Positions 1-8,558 of a stretch of 31,859 nucleotides of DNA are shown here, one piece after another. The notes under the pieces are model-generated. The model saw nothing but the letters and a program-made list of their open reading frames with translations, made no database searches and was not told where the DNA came from. Location: the NCBI GenBank assembly GCA_964484515.1, contig CAZAGT010000012.1, positions 1 through 31,859 of the forward strand, given 5' to 3'. The position numbers and the translations under genes were made by a program. The stretch's first letter is position 1; each line of letters opens with the position of its first letter. Source of the DNA: CAZAGT01 sp964484515 (GTDB lineage Bacteria > Desulfobacterota > DSM-4660 > Desulfatiglandales > HGW-15).

Positions 1-161
1 TAAACGATGGTACTTCAATGTATTGTGCTCTCGATATCAACCTATTGACCCACAAATTCTTGTGAGGAGCCTAGTATTGTTTGCCTGCCGAAGCCGTCGA
101 AAAACAGACTTCTCTGAGGCTGATGGAAAATGCCCGGATGCAAGACTTCCGAAACCGGGGA

Positions 162-180
162 CCCGCCCCGAAGGGGTGGG
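162..180. repeat. GC-rich hairpin
   Basis: An 8-bp stem (CCCGCCCC / GGGGTGGG, one G-T pair) encloses a GAA loop. There is no T-run on either side, so it is not a clear intrinsic terminator. Confidence 0.5.
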
Positions 181-224
181 GACTGAGCCGAGCGAAGCGA
201 AGGTAAAGAAATCCCGAGGAATGA

Positions 225-244
225 GGCGTACATAGAAGTACGCC
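225..244. repeat. Perfect inverted repeat GGCGTAC-N6-GTACGCC
   Basis: Seven perfectly complementary bases flank a 6-nt loop. It sits inside a phrase with the look of a dispersed intergenic repeat (short imperfect echoes such as CGAGGAATGAGG and CGAGGGATGAGG lie on either side). Function unknown. Confidence 0.5.
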
Positions 245-380
245 GCAGTGACGAGGGATGAGGGTAACGCAGCCCTTCGGCTTTGCTCAGGGCCGTGAGT
301 CCTTCGACTCTGCTCAGGACCGTGAGCCTGTCGAACGGCAGGTGGACGTTTTCAGGCAGCCTCGCCACCTCTCTTAAAAG

Positions 381-1613
381 CTAGGTGATACCGCGTAGCC
401 CGTTCCTCTCTTTATATTCACGTATCTTATCTGTGAGCATGGGAACGACTTGAAACAGGTCGCCTATAAAGGTCACATCGGAGGCAGCGATAATGGGGGC
501 CTTGCGGTCGGTATTTATGGAAATGACGTACCTAGATTGCGACATCCCGGCCAGATGCTGAATGGACCCTGAAATGCCGCAGGCGATGTATAAATCCGGT
601 TGGACCGTTTTCCCGGTCTGGCCGATCTGGTGATCCTGCCCGATCCAGCCGGCGTCTACAGCAGCTCGTGAGGCTCCTACTTCGGCCCCCAGTTCGGCAG
701 ACAGGTCTTCCAGGATTTTAAACCCCTCCCGATTGCTCACCCCGTGGCCTCCGGCTACGATGATCTTGGCATCTTCCAGCTTTCCATGTTTCTTGGTTGA
801 TCGAATGATGTCCAGAATGCGAATCATGAAATCCTTTTTATCCAGATCGATGGCCATCACTTCTTTAGTGCCGGGTTTTTCCGGATCGCGTGGATATTTC
901 CTCATCACACCCGGACGAACCGTGGCCATTTGCGGGCGGTTGTCAGGGCAGACAATGGTGGCCATGATATTGCCGCCAAAGGCCGGCCGGGTCTGTAACA
1001 AAATACCCTCATCTGGGCATATCTCGAGGGCTGTACAGTCTGCGGTCAAGCCGGTTCGCAGCCGATTGGCCACACGCGGGGCGAGATCCCGCCCTTGCGG
1101 AGTGGCGCCGAATAGAAGAATTTCAGGTTTTTTCTCTCTGGCAATTTGAACGATTGCCTTGGTGTAAATGTCCGTTCGATACATCCTGAAGGGTTCATCC
1201 TCCACGATGATTACGTGGTCCGCACCGTAGTAGATCAACTCATCAGCAATATTGCCCAGTTCATGGCCGATCAGTATCGCAGTAACCGGCTGGGTTTTAC
1301 CCTGCTTCGAAAACTCGTTGGCCAGCCCCCTTGCCTTTCCCAGCAGTTCCAGCGAGACCTTCGAAGCGGCCTGGTTGTCATGCTCAATGAAAACATAGAT
1401 CCCCTTGAATGAGGCGACATCCATACGGATCCTCTCCTGGGAACCTTCGAATGCGATGGCGTCAAACTCACAGGAATCGATACACGCCCCGCAATTAATA
1501 CATGTGGTGCTCAAAACCGCTTTCTTTTCCTGAACGCTTATTGCCGCATAGGGACACGCCGCGACACAGAGTTTACATCCCTTGCACTTTTCTTCGTGAA
1601 CAACAATAGACAT
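381..1613 (-). CDS. etfA: Electron transfer flavoprotein alpha subunit fused to N-terminal 2x[4Fe-4S] ferredoxin domain (EtfA1)
   Basis: This 410-residue protein is the FAD-carrying alpha subunit of an ETF. It begins with a two-cluster ferredoxin module: Cys10, 13, 16, 20 and Cys38, 41, 44, 48. The ETF-alpha part follows. Near the C terminus is the FAD-binding signature GQTGK, then GISGSIQHLAG with the usual FAD-contacting His (His353). I place the start at the ATG at 1613 because AAGGA lies 6 nt upstream; a TTG two codons earlier has no such site. It is the last gene of the set ACAD1-EtfB1-EtfA1. Ferredoxin-fused EtfA proteins are known in flavin-based bifurcating complexes such as caffeyl-CoA reductase, so this ETF may link acyl-CoA oxidation or reduction to ferredoxin and NAD. 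That is inference: the fusion alone does not prove bifurcation. Confidence 0.93.
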   Translation of the reverse strand: MSIVVHEEKCKGCKLCVAACPYAAISVQEKKAVLSTTCINCGACIDSCEFDAIAFEGSQERIRMDVASFKGIYVFIEHDNQAASKVSLELLGKARGLANEFSKQGKTQPVTAILIGHELGNIADELIYYGADHVIIVEDEPFRMYRTDIYTKAIVQIAREKKPEILLFGATPQGRDLAPRVANRLRTGLTADCTALEICPDEGILLQTRPAFGGNIMATIVCPDNRPQMATVRPGVMRKYPRDPEKPGTKEVMAIDLDKKDFMIRILDIIRSTKKHGKLEDAKIIVAGGHGVSNREGFKILEDLSAELGAEVGASRAAVDAGWIGQDHQIGQTGKTVQPDLYIACGISGSIQHLAGMSQSRYVISINTDRKAPIIAASDVTFIGDLFQVVPMLTDKIREYKERNGLRGIT

Positions 1614-1700
1614 AACCAATCCTTTTCAGATGCTCTCTCTTCGACGGGTAAAGACACTCACAAGTCATAGATATGTAAAGCCCTTCTACTACTGGTCGTC

Positions 1701-2495
1701 CTACAATCTGAGGATGGCCTTCTCCAAAATAAAATCCAGGATATCCTCTGCACTCTCCTTCGGTTGCTTGTCGATCACAATCCCTTCACGGCTGTGACTA
1801 GGAATGAATGTCTTCCTGACCCAGGTAGGTGATCCGTTGATACCGATTCGCATCGGATTCAATTTCAAATCTTCCTTTGTCCAGGTGACGACCTCCTTGT
1901 CTCGAAAGGCCCTCAGGACCCCGTTCATCGTCTTAAAACGAGGTCTATTGATCCGGTTTGAGACCGTAATCAATGCCGGCATTTCCATTTCGATTATCCG
2001 TGTGACGCTGTCGAAATTACTCTTCACGGTCACCAGATTTCCCTGAACGTTGATCTCCTCGGCATAGGTGGCCTGTGGCAGATCCAACCCTTCGGCGAGT
2101 TGTGGACCAACTTGTGCGGTATCGCCGTCTATGGCCTGTCTTCCGCAGAGGATCAGGTCGTATGCCTTTATCTTCTTAATCGCCATGGATAGCATGTAGC
2201 TTGTTGCCAGGGTATCCGCCCCGGCAAAGGCCCTGTCGCTCAACAGAATCGCCCTGTCCGCGCCCATCGCAAGCGCTTCTCTCAAGGCTCTTTCGGCCTG
2301 GGGGGGGCCCATGGATAAGACCGTGATCTCCACACCATCATGCTTTTCTTTTATCCTGAGCGCTTCCTCAATGGCATTCTTATCTTCCGGATTGATAATA
2401 CTGGGGACACCTTCCCGAATAAGCGTACCGGTCTTCGGATGGATCTTCACTTCATTGGTATCAGGGACTTGTTTAGCTGTTACAATGATCTTCAT
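1701..2495 (-). CDS. etfB: Electron transfer flavoprotein beta subunit (EtfB1)
   Basis: This 264-residue protein has normal ETF-beta length. It starts with the typical K-Q-V-P-D-T motif, has the LREALAMGAD segment near residue 71-80, and carries CGRQAIDGDTAQVGP at 117-131, the nucleotide-binding stretch of the family. In canonical ETFs beta binds AMP; in bifurcating ETFs the same site holds a second FAD. The D-T-A-Q-V-G-P form is common in anaerobes with bifurcating ETFs, but this cannot be decided by eye. GAGG lies 9 nt upstream of the ATG. It pairs with EtfA1, whose gene begins about 88 bases downstream, and it follows acyl-CoA dehydrogenase 1 after a 346-base gap holding hairpins. Confidence 0.93.
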   Translation of the reverse strand: MKIIVTAKQVPDTNEVKIHPKTGTLIREGVPSIINPEDKNAIEEALRIKEKHDGVEITVLSMGPPQAERALREALAMGADRAILLSDRAFAGADTLATSYMLSMAIKKIKAYDLILCGRQAIDGDTAQVGPQLAEGLDLPQATYAEEINVQGNLVTVKSNFDSVTRIIEMEMPALITVSNRINRPRFKTMNGVLRAFRDKEVVTWTKEDLKLNPMRIGINGSPTWVRKTFIPSHSREGIVIDKQPKESAEDILDFILEKAILRL

Positions 2496-2601
2496 TTCTC
2501 AAATCCTCTTGAGGCTGTCGGAGAACCTCTGTCCGTACCGTCTTAATTGGGCTAACTTCCTCCTTGTTACTGCTGTGCACGCGAAAGACATGAAGCAAAA
2601 C

Positions 2602-2634
2602 GTGAAGCACCCCGCGCTTCCGCGCGGGGCGTCT
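2602..2634. repeat. Dispersed GC hairpin repeat, copy 1
   Basis: CCCCGCGC (2610-2617) and GCGCGGGG (2622-2629) form an 8-bp perfect stem with a TTCC loop, preceded by GTGAAGCA. The same unit with only a few changes recurs at 21041-21073, over 18 kb away. This is a REP-like intergenic element. Confidence 0.7.
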
Positions 2635-2810
2635 AAAAACCATTAAGACGGAACTCCGCCGAAGCCACCCGGCTTCGCCCATTGGGTTAGGCCGCGGTCA
2701 CCTGTCGCCATACCTGCCCTTGCTCCCGCACGGGGCATCCCGCCCGAGGTGGATAAACCCGGCGAAGGCGCGTGAAAGCCAGAAACGGTATTCGTACCTG
2801 TCTCTCTTCG

Positions 2811-2835
2811 GATCTCAAGCCTCGTACCTGAGATC
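2811..2835 (-). terminator. Possible hairpin after acyl-CoA dehydrogenase 1
   Basis: GATCTCA (2811-2817) and TGAGATC (2829-2835) are a perfect 7-bp inverted repeat with an 11-nt loop, starting 7 bases past the stop of the gene. No U-tract follows on the minus strand, so it is more likely an RNA-stabilising or attenuating hairpin than a full intrinsic terminator. Confidence 0.3.
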
Positions 2836-2841
2836 TCAACC

Positions 2842-3996
2842 CTAACAACCGATTGCGCGCGAAATCACGATCCGAAGTATCTCGGATGTCCCTTCACCGA
2901 TTTGCAGCAGGCGTTGATCCCGATAGAACCGCTCGACATCGTAATCCTTGAACAAACCGTATCCTCCGTGGATCTGAACGGCTTCATCAGCCACCTCTTT
3001 GGCGATTTCACTGCAATAGAGTTTGCTCATGGCGGCCTCTTTACCGAAAGGGCGCTTATTTTCAGCCAACCAGCAGGCCTTGTACAAAAGGTTTCTTGCC
3101 AGTTCTATCTTCAATTCCATGTCCGCCAGCTTGAAGGCAACGGCCTGTTGCCTGCAGATGGGGCGTCCGAATTGGATACGTTCCTTGGAATAACGTAGGG
3201 CGGCCTCGTAAGCGCCCTGGGCACAACCCAGGCCCATGGCCCCAATGGAAAGTCGCCCGCCATCGAGGGTCGCAAGCATCTGCCTAAACCCATCTCCTGA
3301 ATTCCCAAGCATGGCTCCACTCGGCACACGGCAATTGCTCAAAAAGAGCTCCGCCGTATTTGACGCTCGCCACATGAGTTTTCGCTTCAGCGTGTTCAAG
3401 GTGAAGCCGGGCGTACCATTTTCCACGATAAAACAGGTATAATTGGGTCTTCCGTCCGGCCTGAGGCCAGTCACGGCCTGAACGATCGACCCTTTGGTCA
3501 TCGGTGTGTTGGCATTCGTGGTCAATGTCTTTCTGCCGTTGAGGACCCACGAATCACCTTCTTTGACCGCCGTCGTGTTGGTCGCGCCCGCATCGGAACC
3601 TGCGTTCGGCTCGGTCAGGCCGAATCCCATAAGTGTTCTTCCCCGGCAGAGATCGGGAAGATATTCTCTCTTTTGGGCCTCCGAACCAAATTCATCAATG
3701 GGGCTGATGCCTAGGGAGTTAGCTGCAGCGAGGGTGGCTGCCTGTGAGCCATCTACCCGAGCAATCTCCTCTATGGCTATTATGTAGGAAATGTAGTCCA
3801 GGCCCTGGCCCCCATACTCTTCAGGAACTGTCATACCGAACAAACCGATTTCGCCCATCTGTTGGGTCAAGGAAACGGAAAACTCCTCCTTTTCATCCAG
3901 TTCTCCGGCCACGGGCTTGACTTCGCTTTCTGCGAACTCCCTGACCGCCATCCGGACCATTTCATACTTTTCATCCATCTGATAACATAACGTCAT
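2842..3996 (-). CDS. Acyl-CoA dehydrogenase (ACAD1)
   Basis: This 384-residue flavoprotein has the standard ACAD length and fold: an N-terminal helical domain, the FAD/substrate motif G-L-T-E-P-N-A-G-S-D in the middle, and the C-terminal G-E-G-T-S-E signature whose Glu368 aligns with the catalytic base of short-chain ACADs. It removes hydrogens from the alpha and beta carbons of an acyl-CoA and passes electrons to ETF. The neighbouring EtfB1/EtfA1 on the same strand is the obvious partner. The ATG at 3996 has GAGGGAAG 9 nt upstream. The substrate cannot be read from the sequence; a short or branched acyl-CoA is plausible given the hydratase/HMG-CoA synthase pair next door. Confidence 0.93.
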   Translation of the reverse strand: MTLCYQMDEKYEMVRMAVREFAESEVKPVAGELDEKEEFSVSLTQQMGEIGLFGMTVPEEYGGQGLDYISYIIAIEEIARVDGSQAATLAAANSLGISPIDEFGSEAQKREYLPDLCRGRTLMGFGLTEPNAGSDAGATNTTAVKEGDSWVLNGRKTLTTNANTPMTKGSIVQAVTGLRPDGRPNYTCFIVENGTPGFTLNTLKRKLMWRASNTAELFLSNCRVPSGAMLGNSGDGFRQMLATLDGGRLSIGAMGLGCAQGAYEAALRYSKERIQFGRPICRQQAVAFKLADMELKIELARNLLYKACWLAENKRPFGKEAAMSKLYCSEIAKEVADEAVQIHGGYGLFKDYDVERFYRDQRLLQIGEGTSEILRIVISRAIGC

Positions 3997-4138
3997 TTTA
4001 CTGATCTTCCCTCTTCAACTCTTCAATAACGGAAACGGACTTCTGACGGTACCGATCTGGTCGTCATCGTTCCGAGAAAGCACCACGCTTCTGGTGGATA
4101 CCGACCATGAATGGGCGTGCACCGAAGAACGACCTGGC

Positions 4139-4834
4139 CTATTTCCCGCTGTGGAGGACGGCGAGAATCTTAGTGGCTTCTTTGCCGTGGCATTTTACCA
4201 GGTGAGGCACGGTTGAGTCATAGTAGATGCTGTCACCCGGTTCGAGAATGAGAACTTCATCCTCGAGACGCACCTCCATCACCCCTTGCAACACGAAAAT
4301 GAATTCTTGACCGTCGTGGGTCGATCTCTCTTCCTCCGCCTCAGAGGGTTCAAGGGTGACCAGAAACGGTTCCATGGTTCTATCCGTCTTATGGGGTGCG
4401 AGGGACTCATACGCATAGCCGTAATGTTTTTCCCTGCTTGGATCATATCGTGAGGTCACTTCTCGATCATCCCGGCGAACGACCGTGTAGGCCTTTCCCT
4501 CCTCACCGGAGATGAAATATCCCATTTTCAAATCGAGGGCCTTCGCTAACTTGATAACCGAGCCCAGGGGCGGGACAACCTCTCCTTCTTCGATTTGCGA
4601 CAGTGTTTCGACATCAATATCCGTTCTCAGGTAGACATCAAAGATGCTGAGGCCACGACTTTCCCTCGCCTTTTTGACCCGCATCCCCATAGCCGCAGAG
4701 ATCTCTGCTCCGGACTTTCCCTGGGCGAGGCCCCCCTTAACCGCCTCTTCTTCATTGCTCCTGGCAACCTGGGTGACGCCGTTCAGAAAATCCTCATAAT
4801 CGTCACTCGGGCCTTTCCTGTCTTTTTCCGTCAT
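4139..4834 (-). CDS. XRE-family transcriptional regulator with C-terminal cupin sensor domain
   Basis: An N-terminal extension is followed by a helix-turn-helix (about residues 51-105) and a cupin beta-barrel (about 153-230, with E-F-I-F-V-L-Q-G and L-E-P-G-D-S-I-Y-Y). This layout is common in one-component regulators of fatty-acid or amino-acid catabolism, where the cupin binds a small effector. Two starts are possible: ATG at 4834, with GGAG 14 nt upstream, or GTG at 4849, which abuts the same GGAG. A TATAAT box at 4861-4866 would put the transcript start near 4854, which favours the ATG. It lies first in the minus-strand set and next to a divergent promoter, so it probably controls the acyl-CoA dehydrogenase/ETF genes, the divergent hydratase/HMG-CoA synthase genes, or both. 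Confidence 0.88.
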   Translation of the reverse strand: MTEKDRKGPSDDYEDFLNGVTQVARSNEEEAVKGGLAQGKSGAEISAAMGMRVKKARESRGLSIFDVYLRTDIDVETLSQIEEGEVVPPLGSVIKLAKALDLKMGYFISGEEGKAYTVVRRDDREVTSRYDPSREKHYGYAYESLAPHKTDRTMEPFLVTLEPSEAEEERSTHDGQEFIFVLQGVMEVRLEDEVLILEPGDSIYYDSTVPHLVKCHGKEATKILAVLHSGK

Positions 4835-4839
4835 AGTGT

Positions 4840-4861
4840 TATCGATCACTCCTATCGATCA
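4840..4861 (-). promoter_or_regulatory. Candidate operator: direct repeat of TGATCGATA
   Basis: On the minus strand TGATCGATA occurs twice (4853-4861 and 4840-4848) with a 4-bp spacer. One copy abuts the -10 box and the other follows the predicted transcription start. This is a good place for autorepression by the XRE/cupin protein encoded directly downstream. The binding protein is inferred. Confidence 0.45.
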
Positions 4862-4889
4862 TTATAGTTGAGCATCTAAACGTGTTGAA
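4861..4889 (-). promoter_or_regulatory. Sigma70-type promoter of the XRE/cupin gene
   Basis: On the minus strand there is a perfect TATAAT (4861-4866), a 17-bp spacer and TTCAAC (4884-4889, a weak -35). The start site would lie about 20 bases upstream of the ATG at 4834. Confidence 0.5.
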
Positions 4890-5189
4890 GACTAAACAAA
4901 AATATCTCAAAAGACAATGCATGACCGGGTACGGCCTCTGTTTCAGAGAACTATATCGTATAGCATTGAATTTTCATCGAAAACAATGAAAATCTGAACC
5001 TTCCATCTGCCCCAGGGATCATATTTCCCCGTAGATCGTTCAAAGTGAGAGCACCCCGGGGATACCAGGTGAGCGGCGGACCAGGTTTTGTGTTTGAAAC
5101 CACGATGAAATTCTGTTAAATTCCACAACTTTCGACCGGATGGGAGATATCCTCCCGGCCCGATTCGATCGACTGTTGCCGGAGAAGAA
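4862..5189. other. Divergent intergenic region between regulator and hydratase genes
   Basis: No gene is seen. It holds back-to-back promoter candidates for the minus-strand regulator and the plus-strand hydratase, about 200 bp apart, so one regulator could plausibly act on both transcripts. Confidence 0.5.
5094..5122 (+). promoter_or_regulatory. Candidate sigma70-type promoter for the hydratase/HMG-CoA synthase pair
   Basis: TTGAAA (5094-5099), a 17-bp spacer and TAAATT (5117-5122). This would give a leader of about 60 nt before the ATG at 5190. Confidence 0.4.
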
Positions 5190-5972
5190 ATGGATTCGGA
5201 TACCCTCTTGCGAGCAGATCAGGGCAAGGTGACGACTTTGACTCTCCATCGCCCCGATGTCATGAACGCGATCAACCTCGATTTGCTCCGGGCCCTGGCG
5301 GAAGAGATCGAGGGTATCCGATCTGATCCTGCTGTGCGCGTAGTCATCATCACGGGGGCCGGCAACAAGGCCTTCTGCGCCGGAGCCGATTTGGAGGAAC
5401 GGGCCGGCTTCGATGAAGGGCAGGTCAAAGGGTTTCTTGTGAAGATCGGGGATCTGTTCCGTTCGATCGAATCCCTTGACAGACCGGTCATTGCAGCCAT
5501 CAACGGCGTCGCATTGGGCGGAGGGACAGAGCTCGCGCTGGCTTGCGATATTCGAATCGCTTCGACCGACGCCACCCTGGGGCTCACCGAGACCCACTTG
5601 GCGGTCATTCCCGGCGCGGGAGGCACCCAGAGGCTCCCCCGACTCATCGGGCCGGGTAAGGCGAAGGAGCTTATCTTTACGGGCCGAAGGATCCCGGCCC
5701 GGGAGGCCCTCGACATCGGACTTGTGAACCACGTTCACGAAGCCGACGTCTTGATCGCCGAATGTCATAAAATGGCCGAAACCATGACCAAGGCCGGACC
5801 GATTGCGATCGCGCAGGCCAAATACGCCATCGATCGTGGACTCGACACCGACCTCGATTCAGGTCTAGCGATTGAGTCCGAGGCGTACGCGAAGACGATT
5901 TCCACAGCGGATAGATTGGAGGGTCTGGCCGCCTTTCGAGAGAAACGCGCGCCGGAGTACAAAGGCAAATGA
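5190..5972 (+). CDS. Enoyl-CoA hydratase/isomerase (crotonase) family protein
   Basis: This 260-residue crotonase adds water to an enoyl-CoA in the cytoplasm. The oxyanion-hole segments are present (A-F-C-A-G-A-D near 61-67 and G-V-A-L-G-G-G near 106-112), and both catalytic acids of the hydratases are kept: Glu114 (GGGTELALACD) and Glu134 (before the IPGAGGTQRLP stretch). GGAG lies 5 nt upstream of the ATG. The overall pattern resembles methylglutaconyl-CoA hydratases of the LiuC/AUH type as well as ordinary short-chain hydratases. The gene that follows, 78 bases away, encodes an HMG-CoA synthase, which makes 3-methylglutaconyl-CoA/HMG-CoA interconversion an attractive but unproven role. Confidence 0.92.
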   Translation: MDSDTLLRADQGKVTTLTLHRPDVMNAINLDLLRALAEEIEGIRSDPAVRVVIITGAGNKAFCAGADLEERAGFDEGQVKGFLVKIGDLFRSIESLDRPVIAAINGVALGGGTELALACDIRIASTDATLGLTETHLAVIPGAGGTQRLPRLIGPGKAKELIFTGRRIPAREALDIGLVNHVHEADVLIAECHKMAETMTKAGPIAIAQAKYAIDRGLDTDLDSGLAIESEAYAKTISTADRLEGLAAFREKRAPEYKGK

Positions 5973-6050
5973 GAGGCCCCCGGAGCCTAACGCTCTGTGG
6001 CTTCAAAAAACCGAAGTGACTTGACAAGCACAAGAAATGAGGAGGGACCC

Positions 6051-7271
6051 ATGTTAGCGGGCGTAAGTGATATTAGCATCTATATTCCTAACTACTACCT
6101 TTCCCACGAGGACCTTGCAAAGGCCCGTGGCATACCCAAGGAGAAGTTTCATATCGGCCTGGGAAATCGCAACATGGCAATTATCCCAAGCTGGGAAGAT
6201 GCCGTGACCATGGGCGCGAATGCCGCCCTCCAGCTTATCGAAAAGAACGACATCGACCCCAACGAGATCCGGCAACTCGTCGTAAGCACGGAAAGCGGGG
6301 TCGATCATTCCAAGCCGGTGGCCAGCTTCGTCCAGGGATTACTGAAGATTGGAACTCGTTGCCGGGTCTATGAAATCAAACACGCCTGCTACGGCGGGAC
6401 GGCCGGACTGATCGATTCGATCGAATGGATATCGCGGCACACTAATTCCAATCCAAAGGGGATTGTGATCATGACCGATATCGCCAAGTACGGCTTTGGG
6501 ACCCTCGGCGAACCCACGCAGGGGGCGGGGGCGGTGGCCCTCTTGGTGGAAAGCAATCCACGCCTCTTCTCCTTGGATACCTTGCTGAACGGTATTTACT
6601 CAAAAGACGTATTCGATTTTTGGCGGCCGACCGGACATCGCGTACCCATCGTCGACGGCAAGTATTCGATCGAGTGCTACCTCACGGCATTGGAGGGGGC
6701 TGTTTCAGATTTCCGTGCCAATAACGGCCTTAAGGTGGGAGAGCTCCTGGACACCCTGGACTACGTCATCTACCATATGCCCTTTACAAAGATGGCCCAT
6801 AAGGCCCATCGCCGCCTCGTCGAAATCGAACGTAAGGACCTTGACCCAGAGGCCCAGGAGGCGGTCTTTGAGGAGACTTTCGCCCAGAAAGTAGCCCCCA
6901 GTCTCACCGGTATTCGGGAGGTTGGAAACATCTACACCGGCTCGGTCTACATGGGACTTATGAGTCTGCTGGAGAATGAGAGAGAAAAGACTGCGGACAA
7001 GAAGGTCGGGATGTTCAGTTACGGCAGCGGCTGCGGGGCCGAGTTTTTTCTCTGTCACATCAATCGGGACATCGGTGAGCGCCTTAGTTCCTTGGGATTC
7101 AAGGATCAGCTTGAGAAAAGAAAAAAAATCACCTTTGAGCAATACACCCAGTTCTACTCCAAGACCGGCGAGGAGATCGTCTATTATCCCGAGGAGACCA
7201 AGGGTTTCAAAAATGAGTACACGAGGTTCGTCTTTACCGGATTCAAAGAGCACCGCAGGCAGTATGCGTAA
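6051..7271 (+). CDS. mvaS: Hydroxymethylglutaryl-CoA synthase family protein
   Basis: This 406-residue thiolase-fold enzyme condenses acetyl-CoA with acetoacetyl-CoA to HMG-CoA. The family's catalytic triad is visible: Glu81 (STESGVDHSK), Cys113 (KHACYGGTAG) and His242 (YHMPFTKM). The stretches EPTQGAGAVALL and DFWRPT are also typical. I chose the ATG at 6051 because GGAGGG lies 4 nt upstream; a longer GTG reading from 5997 has no such site. In bacteria this enzyme serves the mevalonate pathway, polyketide beta-branching or the myxobacterial alternative isovaleryl-CoA route. No other mevalonate gene is near, while a hydratase sits directly upstream, so an HMG-CoA to methylglutaconyl-CoA path is more likely than isoprenoid synthesis. 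The gene is convergent with ACAD2. Confidence 0.88.
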   Translation: MLAGVSDISIYIPNYYLSHEDLAKARGIPKEKFHIGLGNRNMAIIPSWEDAVTMGANAALQLIEKNDIDPNEIRQLVVSTESGVDHSKPVASFVQGLLKIGTRCRVYEIKHACYGGTAGLIDSIEWISRHTNSNPKGIVIMTDIAKYGFGTLGEPTQGAGAVALLVESNPRLFSLDTLLNGIYSKDVFDFWRPTGHRVPIVDGKYSIECYLTALEGAVSDFRANNGLKVGELLDTLDYVIYHMPFTKMAHKAHRRLVEIERKDLDPEAQEAVFEETFAQKVAPSLTGIREVGNIYTGSVYMGLMSLLENEREKTADKKVGMFSYGSGCGAEFFLCHINRDIGERLSSLGFKDQLEKRKKITFEQYTQFYSKTGEEIVYYPEETKGFKNEYTRFVFTGFKEHRRQYA

Positions 7272-7336
7272 TCTCCAGGCACCCGCCCTGTACCGGGAGC
7301 CGACAATTCCAGTGCGTCGATTCTCGGCACGGTCGA

Positions 7337-8506
<1,170 letters not shown>

Positions 8507-8558
8507 GGGGTTACCTCTCATTTTGGGTAGGATTTATCGCCCACGATCCTGGTGCCGT

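Larger units (their letters stand above)
1..380. other. Non-coding region with small inverted repeats
   Basis: No credible gene is seen here. The stretch holds a GC-rich hairpin (162-180), a perfect 7-bp inverted repeat (225-244) and two imperfect tandem copies of a motif of the type CCTTCGnCTnTGCTCAGG followed by a CGTGAG core (about 265-340). It lies beyond the 3' end of the EtfA1 gene, so it is the downstream flank of that minus-strand operon. The composition suggests an intergenic repeat block, not a decayed gene. Confidence 0.55.
2496..2841. other. Gap between acyl-CoA dehydrogenase 1 and EtfB1, rich in hairpins
   Basis: No gene is seen. It holds a copy of the GC hairpin repeat (2602-2634), a degenerate partial copy near 2721-2745, and an inverted repeat just past the ACAD1 stop (2811-2835). 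These could process or attenuate the minus-strand transcript between ACAD1 and EtfB1. No clear promoter was found for EtfB1. Confidence 0.5.

Noticed and set aside
2602..2634. GC hairpin as an intrinsic terminator
   Set aside because: The plus-strand flank is GTCTAAAAACC, without a T-run, and no T-run follows on the minus strand; its second copy far away points to a repeat element.
5040..5768. Minus-strand open frame opposite the hydratase
   Set aside because: Antisense to a crotonase with intact catalytic residues; no start site or domain.
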